From contig NZ_CP132335.1 in assembly GCF_030758295.1 (NCBI RefSeq), positions 3,944,412 through 4,008,411 of the forward strand: a stretch of 64,000 bases of DNA, in the 5' to 3' direction. The position numbers and the translations under genes are program-made. The notes below the pieces were generated by a model that worked only from the letters and a program-made list of their open reading frames with translations, was not told where the DNA came from and made no database searches. This document shows positions 33,248 through 41,063 of this stretch, piece after piece (positions within the stretch are counted from its first letter, which is position 1; each line of letters opens with the position of its first letter). The DNA is from Pararhizobium sp. IMCC21322. GTDB taxonomy: Bacteria > Pseudomonadota > Alphaproteobacteria > Rhizobiales > GCA-2746425.

Positions 33248-33529
33248 TCAGCTTTGGCTATCTGTAGGAGGGCGATGAGAAGTCACATTTAGTCGGTTTC
33301 GTTCGGCCTTGCGGCTTCCTGCTGACGCAACGTATATCTCGCAGCCAATCCAAATCGCAAACATCGGCAAGATCCATAACGCTGCCAAATAAAAATGTAA
33401 CGTAATCACCCAATAGGGAGCTAGATAGTCAGCAATATTCACGCCAAGAACAAAACAGGGTTCAAAGGCATTACGATAATAATTGCATCCCCATGCCTCA
33501 GCTAAAGGCGTAGTTATAATCTCAATCAA
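33248..33529 (-). CDS. Small membrane protein near module C
   Basis: 93 residues, with one or two hydrophobic stretches (NIADYLAPYWVITLHFYLAA and LWILPMFAIWIGCEIYVA) and a polar, basic C-terminal tail. AT-rich. It is transcribed ahead of the module C pair and may be a further membrane-located protective protein or an orphan from an earlier module. No family recognised; coding status likely but not certain. Confidence 0.45.
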   Translation of the reverse strand: MIEIITTPLAEAWGCNYYRNAFEPCFVLGVNIADYLAPYWVITLHFYLAALWILPMFAIWIGCEIYVASAGSRKAERNRLNVTSHRPPTDSQS

Positions 33530-33628
33530 AACAACTATTGCGGGCCAAAATACAAATAGTGATATTAATATCCTGAATTTTACGAAAATAACTCACATTT
33601 TTATGATTTTCACATCTGGAACGAAGAA

Positions 33629-33709
33629 TTAATTCAGATACAGCGTCCAGATCACACCACCTGAAATCAGAAACAGCAACTTAAGCCACGACGGAGCATT
33701 CAAAAGCAT
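33629..33709 (-). CDS. Possible 26-residue membrane peptide
   Basis: A short frame, MLLNAPSWLKLLFLISGG to the stop, containing a single hydrophobic helix. The upstream GGTGA is only a weak ribosome binding site. It resembles in size and nature the 38-residue peptide before module D. Coding is not certain. Confidence 0.3.
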   Translation of the reverse strand: MLLNAPSWLKLLFLISGGVIWTLYLN

Positions 33710-33846
33710 AGTTTGTTCACCGACGGAAAAAGGCCCCACACCAACCAGATCTTACGCCATCTGGCGCACCAGAAAATTATAAATTGTCGGCGCAAGAAGA
33801 CGACAGTGTGACACATCCATGCAAATCTCTGAGCATAAACCCTACG

Positions 33847-34563
33847 CTAGTCTAAAACCGGTTCAAGGCCAATCACCACATCGCCAAACAACCCGTTCCG
33901 CGCAGCTTTAAAACGCGATGTCTGCATCACCTCGTCAACCATCTGTGCGCGCAGATTTGCAGGCAGAGGAGCCGCTTCTGCAACCTCCAAAAGTCGCTGC
34001 ACATGTGTGTCAAAGCTCTCAGGTAGAACTTCATTCAGCATTTGGTCGCGTCGGGCTTCCACCACCTGGACGCCATAATCAATCCCCTGATCGCGCTCAC
34101 GCATTGCCGCCTTTTGCTCAAACAAATCAACATCTTTTGCAAGCCGTTCCTGAAACAGAACCTGCTCGTTCTCGGGAATTTGGTCCAGCAATGTACGCGC
34201 GCCCACGTCAAGCACATCATTTTTGAAGCTTTCGAAAATCCCATGGCCATTTGCCGGCGCAGCACTCGTCACTTCGTCCAATGCATTGTCCATTTGCGCA
34301 TTAAACTGTTGTTGTTGTTGGTAGGCTTCTGTTTTCCCTCGCTTACGCTCCAGCTCTGCTTGCCGTTTCGCAAGATCTCCAGCCTCGCCTTTTGCGTCTT
34401 GTTCGGCTCTCTGTGTCGTGATCTTCAACGCAGTTTGCCCTGCCTCCTCAACAGCCCGGCCAAACTCTCCAAGTCGCTGCAAACGCGATGTATCAACGGA
34501 AAGCTGTTGTGCGGAGCCTGTATCCAATCCCCGCTGCGCGCGGTAATCCGGTAATCTTGCCAT
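33847..34563 (-). CDS. Internal virion protein-like coiled-coil protein, probably truncated
   Basis: 238 residues starting MARLPDYRAQRGLDTGSA, a start I associate with long internal (gp15/gp16-like) proteins of alphaproteobacterial podoviruses. Residues 50-110 are highly charged and glutamine-rich (AELERKRGKTEAYQQQQQF), a likely coiled coil. It ends at a TAG after VVIGLEPVLD, much shorter than typical internal core proteins (800 residues or more). A reasonable reading is that this is the N-terminal piece of the original ejection protein whose C-terminal part now forms the shared module of the toxin genes. AGGA seven bases before ATG 34563. Confidence 0.55.
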   Translation of the reverse strand: MARLPDYRAQRGLDTGSAQQLSVDTSRLQRLGEFGRAVEEAGQTALKITTQRAEQDAKGEAGDLAKRQAELERKRGKTEAYQQQQQFNAQMDNALDEVTSAAPANGHGIFESFKNDVLDVGARTLLDQIPENEQVLFQERLAKDVDLFEQKAAMRERDQGIDYGVQVVEARRDQMLNEVLPESFDTHVQRLLEVAEAAPLPANLRAQMVDEVMQTSRFKAARNGLFGDVVIGLEPVLD

Positions 34564-34656
34564 ATCAAATCCTGTGAAAAAGTGGTTCTAAAATCTGGTT
34601 GATTGCGAATAGCCACCTGCCGACTAATCCACACGTTAGAGCGCCGCAAATACGCT

Positions 34657-36546
34657 TTATTGGGAGATGCCCTGCCCTGAAGGCAGCGCCCCATTGCTGG
34701 CAGTTCGTGCCAGACTGTAGGCAATCACATCATCCGTGCGTGGCCCAAAGCTTTGCTGCAGCTGGGTGTAATGCTGTTTCAGCTCCGCCTCACGTGCCCG
34801 CCGGTCAGTTGGGGTGCCATTGCCAGCCTGAGGCACTTCAAACCGCGCCGCCACCTGGCTTGCCCAGCGCGGCGGGATCATTTCAATAGCAGGTTCTGCA
34901 ATGCCAATCTCCCGCTGCGCTGCTTCATGATAGAATAAAACCGCATCCATCTCCTCTGCATCCACCGCCTCATTGGCATCAAAGGCTGCATCAAACTGTG
35001 CTTTGCGGTTGCTCAAATCAGATGACAGTAACACAGCCTCAGACGGCTTGGTGCGGCGCATGTCCAAAATGTCTCTGGCACGCTCTGCCGCTGCCGCCAG
35101 CACCTTCGGCGTCATCAATTCAGCCAGCTTCTCATGAGGCGCTTCCAGCTTTGTTGTGCCGTCAGCAATGCCGAACAACTCAGCATCCTGCAGCAAGTGC
35201 AATCCTGCCGTTGCATTGGAAATGAAGCCCGCTTCCAGCCGGTCATCCACAAAGGCCTGATAGGCCTCCTCCCCAAGCAAATCCCGCACAGTTTTGGGGT
35301 GTCCATACCGGTCCCACACAGTCGAGACTTTCCCGACTTTGATATCCTCCAGATCCTGCGCCATTTTCCGCTGTACATCAAAGCGCGCCAGCCGCTCAGC
35401 TTCTGCCTTGTCCGCCTCTTTGCGCCCATTGTAGCCAACCATCTCAGCCGCAAGGATCAACCGCCCATCATCAGGCATATCCTTCAGATAACCTTCTGTA
35501 ATCGGGTTCAGCTTTGGCCGTGGGCGCGGAACTGGTGGCATCTCCGACAATCGTTCATTGTTTGTTCCATTAATGATTTCAACACTTCGGTTGAGTCGTT
35601 CAAGCCCTTTTCTCACCCCGTCCGGCAACAAACCACTATCAAGACCTAGAGCTGCTTCCATTTCAGTATCCCGGCTACCAGTGGTAACAAGTGTATGCGC
35701 TCTATCGACCCGGTCAAATGCTGTTTTTCCGTGTAATCCGTCTCTTCTTTTGTCAGCCTCCTCGACCAGGGGTTGGCCGTAAAATGAACCGCTCTTTGAC
35801 ACTCGAAAGTTGCCATCGCCAACTTTATTATTGAAACCATACATGTCACTATTTTGAGAGGAACTCCGCTGGGAAGGAACCTCGTAAACGCCATATGGGT
35901 GTGTTGGCGTTTGTGGAATCGCGTCTATTCCAATTTTATTCGGAAGTGACCACTTTTCATACTGCCAGGCTTTCATCTTCATAACCTGCTTCATAAAATA
36001 GGGCGTGGTTTTGGTCTTATAGTTTTGATAGGTACGATCATGGGCCATGGAGTTATAGAGAGAGTAAATGTCTTCTGGATAGGGTTCATCCAACCTCTTC
36101 CTGATTTCCGACAAAAGCTTTGCGGTAAGGCGGATATTATCCCCCTTGTTGCGGATATCAGTTCCTGGGATTAGGTCTTCCCATTTTTCTAGGATGTTGC
36201 CCGGTAAAATAGTGTCTGAACCTGAGAGATTAATTCTGTCATACCACCCCCTACTCATCTCTGTATATATAATGGCACGTACCAAATCCGGCTCAATCCC
36301 AAATTCACGGGCTGCGGCTGAAATCAGACCATCATTTTCTCTAACAAATTTTCCAGCTCCAAAGTTGTCCTGCAAACTCAGATAAACTGGAATTCCGAAC
36401 GGGTTTACATCAAGTCTGTTCTCGAATATTCCATTTCTAAATTCTTCGACCTCTGCAATTTCCTGATGCTGAAACTTAAATTTGTCGTTGGTGCTGTTCA
36501 GGATGGACCCAACACGTTCAGCCGCGATAACGAGATATTTTGACAT
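34657..36546 (-). CDS. Module D: lysozyme-like domain fused to shared phage module
   Basis: 629 residues from ATG 36546; the open frame extends upstream to 36681 without a good start. Residues 70-190 resemble a lysozyme-fold muramidase: E96 in AIIYTEMSRGWYD is a good catalytic candidate, followed by a LPGNILEKWEDL block and NSMAHDRTYQNY. The linker (LLPDGVRKG, near 330) and C-terminal shared module follow. This layout, murein-cleaving N-terminus and long C-terminal part, recalls T7 gp16. The protein may therefore be closest to the ancestral ejection protein. A membrane-anchored periplasmic small protein is encoded upstream. Confidence 0.65.
   Translation of the reverse strand: MSKYLVIAAERVGSILNSTNDKFKFQHQEIAEVEEFRNGIFENRLDVNPFGIPVYLSLQDNFGAGKFVRENDGLISAAAREFGIEPDLVRAIIYTEMSRGWYDRINLSGSDTILPGNILEKWEDLIPGTDIRNKGDNIRLTAKLLSEIRKRLDEPYPEDIYSLYNSMAHDRTYQNYKTKTTPYFMKQVMKMKAWQYEKWSLPNKIGIDAIPQTPTHPYGVYEVPSQRSSSQNSDMYGFNNKVGDGNFRVSKSGSFYGQPLVEEADKRRDGLHGKTAFDRVDRAHTLVTTGSRDTEMEAALGLDSGLLPDGVRKGLERLNRSVEIINGTNNERLSEMPPVPRPRPKLNPITEGYLKDMPDDGRLILAAEMVGYNGRKEADKAEAERLARFDVQRKMAQDLEDIKVGKVSTVWDRYGHPKTVRDLLGEEAYQAFVDDRLEAGFISNATAGLHLLQDAELFGIADGTTKLEAPHEKLAELMTPKVLAAAAERARDILDMRRTKPSEAVLLSSDLSNRKAQFDAAFDANEAVDAEEMDAVLFYHEAAQREIGIAEPAIEMIPPRWASQVAARFEVPQAGNGTPTDRRAREAELKQHYTQLQQSFGPRTDDVIAYSLARTASNGALPSGQGISQ
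34674..35567 (-). repeat. Shared module, copy D
   Basis: Fourth copy of the ~895-bp repeat, with the same left end as copies A and B and the KMAQDLEDIKVG variant shared with copy C, so it is a mosaic between the two subgroups. Confidence 0.9.
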
Positions 36547-36771
36547 TACTAATCTTTCAGCTTTTGTTGTTGAAGATTGTGCTGGATACAAAGTCACAAG
36601 CACATACCAAGCATCCGGCGGTTGCTTCGGTTTCCATTTGCGCCTTACAAGACTTGGAACAAGCGCAGCTGACCTCGCCAATCGGCTGGTCGAGAAAAAT
36701 GTATTCTTACTTTACGTGGATGGAATCCAACTTAGCTAATGATTGGAAATAATCAGAAAGTTAGCCGAGCG

Positions 36772-36888
36772 TTAAATTCTTATCGCTAACATTAGTTCCG
36801 CTGTGACGTGCGACAAGGGAAATGCGGTGACCAACAGTGCAAAAATCAGGACAGACAAAAGGAACAAATACCCTAATTGAGAGGCCAT
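36772..36888 (-). CDS. Possible 38-residue membrane peptide upstream of module D
   Basis: MASQLGYLFLLSVLIFALLV leads a single strong hydrophobic helix, ending at TAA. It starts 15 bases after the immunity candidate's stop and shares its transcript; the nearest SD-like sequence (GGTAGG) is rather far. It could help export or membrane insertion, or be an unrelated short frame. Confidence 0.4.
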   Translation of the reverse strand: MASQLGYLFLLSVLIFALLVTAFPLSHVTAELMLAIRI

Positions 36889-36903
36889 TTGTTGCTTTTG
36901 TGC

Positions 36904-37386
36904 CTACCAGCATCTGAAGTCCAATCCTACAGAAAAACCTCCAGAATCAATCCTTACAAGCATGAGACTATCTACAATATCCAGATAGACATCAGCATTT
37001 GACCCATCATCCGGCTTACGCGCTGCGGCGAAAACATGGTTTTGGGCGACCAGTTTCCAATTCAATAATTGCTCCGCATTAAAGCCGCCAAAAGTCTCAT
37101 ACAACCGCGTCCCCGAATAAAAGCAATACTCCCCACTTCCAATGTTAGCACTGATATAACGCCCTTCCGCAATGAGCCTACTATTGGTGTTTTCCGCCAA
37201 TTCATCGAAAACATGCAACTGTCGGGCAAATTTCCACAGCCGGAACTCATTCAAAACCATCGTGTACACAACCGGAACAGTTGGTAGCAACGCAATCACA
37301 AGGACAACAATCAATATCCGGGACAACACTCGTAACCAGCGAAATGACCTTTTGTCAGTTTTTTGGAGCTTAACTGCTTCGCTCAT
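36904..37386 (-). CDS. Candidate immunity protein for module D (membrane-anchored)
   Basis: 160 residues from ATG 37386. A basic N-terminus (KLQKTDKRSFRWLR) is followed by one hydrophobic helix (VLSRILIVVLVIALLPTVPV), placing the remaining 110 residues in the periplasm. That location fits protection against a murein-cleaving enzyme. Two cysteines (EYCFYSG; DFRCW) may pair. It ends about 360 bases before module D, with only a short hydrophobic frame between. No family recognised; immunity role inferred. Confidence 0.55.
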   Translation of the reverse strand: MSEAVKLQKTDKRSFRWLRVLSRILIVVLVIALLPTVPVVYTMVLNEFRLWKFARQLHVFDELAENTNSRLIAEGRYISANIGSGEYCFYSGTRLYETFGGFNAEQLLNWKLVAQNHVFAAARKPDDGSNADVYLDIVDSLMLVRIDSGGFSVGLDFRCW

Positions 37387-37464
37387 TTTTGGTCACTTCC
37401 ACACATAGATATTATGACACCAAGTTTGGCTTTCCATCGAGAGGCTAAACACCCATATTGGCGG

Positions 37465-38126
37465 TTAAATCTGGCCAATATACGGCTGACAATGCAGTCC
37501 TGCCGTTGCATTGGAAATGAGGCCCGCTTCCAACCGGTCATCCACAAAACTCTGATAGGCCTCCTCCCCAAGCAAATCCGGCACCGCTTTGGGGTGTCCA
37601 TACCGGTCCCACACAGTCGAGACTTTCCCGGCCTTAACATCCTCCAGATCCTGCGCCATTTTCCGCTGCACATCAAAGCGTGCCATCCGCTCAGCTTCTG
37701 CCTTGTCCGCTTCCTTGCGCCCATTAAAGCCAACCATCTCAACTGCCAGGATCAACCGCCCATCATCCGGCATATCTTTTAGATAGCCTTCCGTAATCGG
37801 GTTCAGCTTTGGCCGTGGGCGCGGAATTGGAGGCTCAACGGGCGATTGTTCATTGTTTGTTCTATTCTCCAGGCGAGCAGAAATCATCTTTGAACGATGA
37901 GCAATAGCTGCTCCAATACCAGGCAACACCTCAAAAATATCATTGGGTGCCAGTCCTTCGATCAATTCTCCGGCCCTTTCATTGTCAAAGTAAACCAGTC
38001 CCCAGAAGAGATTGGTCCGGCGTCTACAAAACGCGATAAGACAGAGCCGTCACCACTAATTGTCTTCTCGAGTTCCAGCAGTGCTTTGGCAAAGTCTACC
38101 TTGAACTATATACTCAGATCCGCCAT
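37465..38126 (-). pseudogene. Module E: degraded C-like toxin gene
   Basis: From ATG 38126 the frame reads MADLSI, then a TAG, then FKVDFAKALLELEKTISGDG, clearly related to the start of module C (MENFGIEFKVNFSKALLEIEN). After about 35 codons the frame shifts, most of the N-terminal domain is missing, and the sequence resumes with IFEVLPGIGAAIAHRSKM and the first part of the shared module. It then breaks off at NATAGLHCQPYIGQI. So it has an in-frame stop, a frameshift, an internal deletion and a truncation; it cannot make a full toxin. Confidence 0.8.
37489..37862 (-). repeat. Shared module, copy E (partial)
   Basis: Fifth copy, only the first 374 or so bases of the module-coding repeat (TNNE to NATAGLH). 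It could still serve as a donor for recombination with the intact copies. Confidence 0.85.
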
Positions 38127-38701
38127 CTAACGCCTCCACAAAATGCTGTACGTTGGACCCAAATGCCCGTCAAAATCATAAATTTTTGCGATACCAACAC
38201 AACCGCAATTCGGCGCTTCACACGCTTCAATCTCTTCATGTCCTTAACCGTGGAATAAGGAGATTTCCTCAAATTCCATTCCGCTCATTTCGACGTCCAG
38301 AATCTGCCAACCACCTACATTCAGAAAGTAGCCAATAAAATGGGTTATTATCTCCGGGCCTACATCAATTGATGCGTCATGAACCCAATTTGGAAGAAAC
38401 CCATAGCCCCCAATTGCATGATCTGCTCAGTTTCAAAATTGTAAGAAATAAACGTCGGTCCATAAACTGATCGGAGTAAAAATCCATCTTCAGTTTTAGA
38501 CATACTTCGTATTGGATAGGTTCCTCCCAGGTCGGACGAAATCTCCACAGAGACTGCAATTTCCTCAAGTGGGTTATCGAGACCGAAAAAGAGTGGATTT
38601 TTGCAGAATGCGTCCTCATTACTGTATGCCGCCTTCGAATAAACAAGGGAAACTGCAAACAACATTATAAGTAGAGAAAATTTTTTCGATATTTGTTTCA
38701 T
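38127..38701 (-). pseudogene. Degraded C-type immunity gene
   Basis: Starts at ATG 38701 with a signal peptide (FSLLIMLFAVSLVYSKAAYS) and an FCKNPLFFGLDNPL block matching the module C partner. Near 38400 the frame shifts; the other frame continues with NWVHDASIDVG, then after an in-frame TAA (SLFHG-stop-GHEEIEACE) the conserved CEAPNCGC end and a YSILWRR C-terminus. Its final TAG abuts the ATG of the degraded toxin, exactly as in the intact C pair. Loss of both partners fits decay of a duplicated pair. Confidence 0.8.
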
Positions 38702-38999
38702 TGTTTGGGATACATCTATTTCAAAATCATGTATAACTCGGTTCAATATTTGTAGAACTTATTCTGATTTATGCCATTGTTATAAATTTTGTTTTCTATT
38801 TTCTTCATCCAATTACACAATTAGAGATAACTTCTTTGAAACGCACCTCACGTCATGGTCATTCCGGAACATACTAAAATACTACAGAAATAACTTCCGA
38901 TCAGACATTTCATTTTTGAAAATACCAATACTTCATTGTGCTGATATTCATGAACAATAATTATGTTCATTTTTCGCTCTCTGAAATTGCCAGTTCTAT

Positions 39000-40328
39000 T
39001 CAAAACCCGCCTAGCGGGTCATTCAGAGGGGCATGCGAATTCTGCTCCGCATAATCTGCGGATGAAACCATCACCGGGGAAACGCGTTCGGCAAATGTCA
39101 GTGCCAGCGCGTCCCCCAGATCCGGCGACGGAATACCGCGTTTCTTCATGTCATCTTTCTTCTCAAGCTGAATGCGGTTATTCGCGTCGTAACTGTATTC
39201 AGGGCCCAGCAGGTCAAATTCCAGTTCCGGGTTGGCGGCAATCATGCCCCGGTCCTTCAACCAATCGCGCATGCGGCCCCAGCATTCAGCGCGTTTGTTG
39301 TAATAGCGCGTCTGCTCGGTGGCCCGGCCACCGGCATTCACATCCACGGCCCGCAGGCCCAATTGCCGCAAACGATCCACCACGCCGCCACCAACGCCCA
39401 CCCCATCGACAAAAATCCGGTCAGGGCGCGCCCTGTCTGCAATTTCAGCCACTTTCGAAGCCGTCTGCATGGTATCCAGCCCCTGCCAGGTGATGATTTT
39501 CATCAGCTTGTCGCCATGGCGAATGGCCAGTGCAGAGCGGTCATCGCCAAAACGAGCCACATCCAGACCAAAAATCATAGGCCGCTGCGGGTCGTCCATA
39601 ATCCGGCCTAGCGCCTGCTGCAAATGCTCATAGGTGATAAATTGCACCGCTTCTGCGGCTTCAAACGAGCAGTAATATTCCTGCTGTACCTTGTCTTCCG
39701 ACATGCCGGACAGGCGTTCTTCCTGCATATGCTCTTTGGTCAGCACCTGCGTATCCTCCACCGTCAAACGTTCAAAAAACCAGGCCGGGTTTTTCTGTGC
39801 CATCACCGCCATCTGGAAAGCGTGGTTGCGCCCGCGCGGTGTGGTGTTGAACCAGGCCCAGCCGCCATTTTCCATCAGGATCGGACGAATGAAATCCCAC
39901 GATTGCGGGTTGGTCAGCGCCCATTCGGAAAACACCACCCCAACCGGGTTGGCCCCCACCAGCGCATCGTAATTATCCGCTCCCGCCAATTGCCAGACCG
40001 AGCCGTTTTTAAACTCGATCAGCATTTCATCACTCAGCTTGCGCGCCCGCAACGCTTCGGGAAACGCCTGATCAATCATGCGGCGGCCCTGCCGGTCCAC
40101 ATTGTTCCACACCACCTTGCGCGCCTGGCGCTGCGAGGGCAGCAAATGCCAGTAAACACCGGGACGGCGAAACATCTCCTTGGCGGCATAGTTCAACCCG
40201 GCGGAATCCTTACCGGCACGCCGATGCCAAAGCGACATCGCCCGCTTCCCGCCCCCATCCAGATACGACATGACCGGTATCTGGTAAGCGCGCGGCGTCC
40301 AGTCATTGGGAAGGCGTATCTGGGTCAT
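39000..40328 (-). CDS. terL: Terminase large subunit
   Basis: 442 residues. The ATPase part has a Walker A-like loop HRRAGKDS (35-42) and Walker B with catalytic glutamate in VGVVFSEWAL (129-138). The nuclease part has the first aspartate in GLDVARFGDDRSA (254-266), VDGVGVGGGVVDRL near 310 and the last acidic site in SPDLGDALALTF near 410. It packages DNA into the head through the portal. It overlaps terS by 26 bases. All key residues are present, so the particle may still package DNA, host or element. Confidence 0.92.
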   Translation of the reverse strand: MTQIRLPNDWTPRAYQIPVMSYLDGGGKRAMSLWHRRAGKDSAGLNYAAKEMFRRPGVYWHLLPSQRQARKVVWNNVDRQGRRMIDQAFPEALRARKLSDEMLIEFKNGSVWQLAGADNYDALVGANPVGVVFSEWALTNPQSWDFIRPILMENGGWAWFNTTPRGRNHAFQMAVMAQKNPAWFFERLTVEDTQVLTKEHMQEERLSGMSEDKVQQEYYCSFEAAEAVQFITYEHLQQALGRIMDDPQRPMIFGLDVARFGDDRSALAIRHGDKLMKIITWQGLDTMQTASKVAEIADRARPDRIFVDGVGVGGGVVDRLRQLGLRAVDVNAGGRATEQTRYYNKRAECWGRMRDWLKDRGMIAANPELEFDLLGPEYSYDANNRIQLEKKDDMKKRGIPSPDLGDALALTFAERVSPVMVSSADYAEQNSHAPLNDPLGGF

Positions 40329-40836
40329 GGCTCATCTTTGCAAAATCTATAATGGCAACAGTCACACTGCTCGCCTCACTCTTGGTCGCCGGCGTCCTGC
40401 TGTCCGTCATCAGCCCCAGCAATTTGGCCTTGCCCATCGTGGCGGAAACAGCGGTATTCGCGCCCTTCTCGTCGCCCATCGCCTTCACACGGGCTTTTTC
40501 CAACTCACAGGTCAGCGCACGAATATCGGCATCCGACACGCCGTGCCCAGCCGAGGCAGCGCTCGCCACCGCAGCCCTGGCCACCCCCGCCCCATTTTCT
40601 GCAGCGGCAACCTCCTGCAACTCCATAATCCGCAAAATCACATCCTGATTGCCCAGCACAGCGCTGGCCTCATGCCAGACCACCGCATCCGAAACCGCAT
40701 CCGGCACATCAAACGCCGCCCGATACGCCTCCAGCGCCCGATAGGACGCCACATAAGCCACAACAAAGGCCGCCTGCGCCTCTGTCAGCACAAGCCCACG
40801 CTCAAACAGCATGCCATTAGGCTGTGTTTCGCTCAT
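40303..40836 (-). CDS. terS: Terminase small subunit-like protein
   Basis: 177 residues directly before TerL. The LTEAQAAFVVAYVASYRALE helix and AYRAAFDVPDAVSDAVVWHE segment match the DNA-recognition part of Terminase_2-type small subunits, followed by a helical region and a less conserved C-terminus. It is the first gene of the phage transcript. A possible promoter (TTGATA, 18 bases, TATTAA on the minus strand) lies near 40890-40920. Confidence 0.75.
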   Translation of the reverse strand: MSETQPNGMLFERGLVLTEAQAAFVVAYVASYRALEAYRAAFDVPDAVSDAVVWHEASAVLGNQDVILRIMELQEVAAAENGAGVARAAVASAASAGHGVSDADIRALTCELEKARVKAMGDEKGANTAVSATMGKAKLLGLMTDSRTPATKSEASSVTVAIIDFAKMSHDPDTPSQ

Positions 40837-41024
40837 AACAGGCCTGCTTATGTGTGATTTTTGGGAGATCGCGATTGGACATTTTAATACGCCAAAGTGA
40901 ATGGATGTATCAAAATGCCAAATATAGTCTGGATGAACCGGGATTTATTCGAAAGTGGTTCGGAAAGCAGAAAAGCCAATCAAGTGTCAATTTTTTAAAA
41001 GTAACGTTAAATAGATCTGCCAAT

Positions 41025-41050
41025 ACTGGCCCCAAAAATCTGGGGCCAGT
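41025..41050. terminator. Hairpin after secreted-protein gene
   Basis: Perfect ten-bp inverted repeat actggcccca / tggggccagt with a six-base loop. It lies 14 bases past the stop of the minus-strand gene at 41064. No strong T-run follows on the minus strand, so it may stabilise the 3' end rather than terminate by itself. Confidence 0.5.
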
Positions 41051-41063
41051 GATTGTGTTTGCT

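Larger units (their letters stand above)
10315..40836. mobile_element. Podovirus-like structural/lysis cassette (defective or domesticated prophage)
   Basis: All recognisable genes in this 30.5-kb block are on the minus strand in late-gene order: terS, terL, gp13-like, portal, scaffold, capsid, tail tube A, tail tube B, gp14-like, tail fibre, tip proteins, endolysin, small membrane lysis genes. I could not find an integrase, repressor, RNA or DNA polymerase, helicase/primase or antirepressor inside the block or next to it, and no convincing direct repeats that would be attachment sites. Five toxin-like modules with small partner genes are spread between structural genes. It therefore looks like a particle-making remnant kept by the host rather than a prophage able to replicate. 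Confidence 0.85.

Noticed and set aside
36547-36681. N-terminal extension of module D
   Set aside because: No ribosome binding site and low-complexity basic sequence (RRKWKPKQPPDAW); ATG 36546 gives a better start, though proof is lacking.
21310-38126. Shared modules as an insertion sequence or retro-element
   Set aside because: They have no transposase, terminal inverted repeats or target duplications, and are always in frame at the 3' end of a larger gene, which fits domain sharing by recombination.
10238-41060. Search for attachment-site direct repeats and a target tRNA at the cassette ends
   Set aside because: No tRNA gene and no convincing long direct repeat were seen by eye at either edge; an exact repeat search would be needed.
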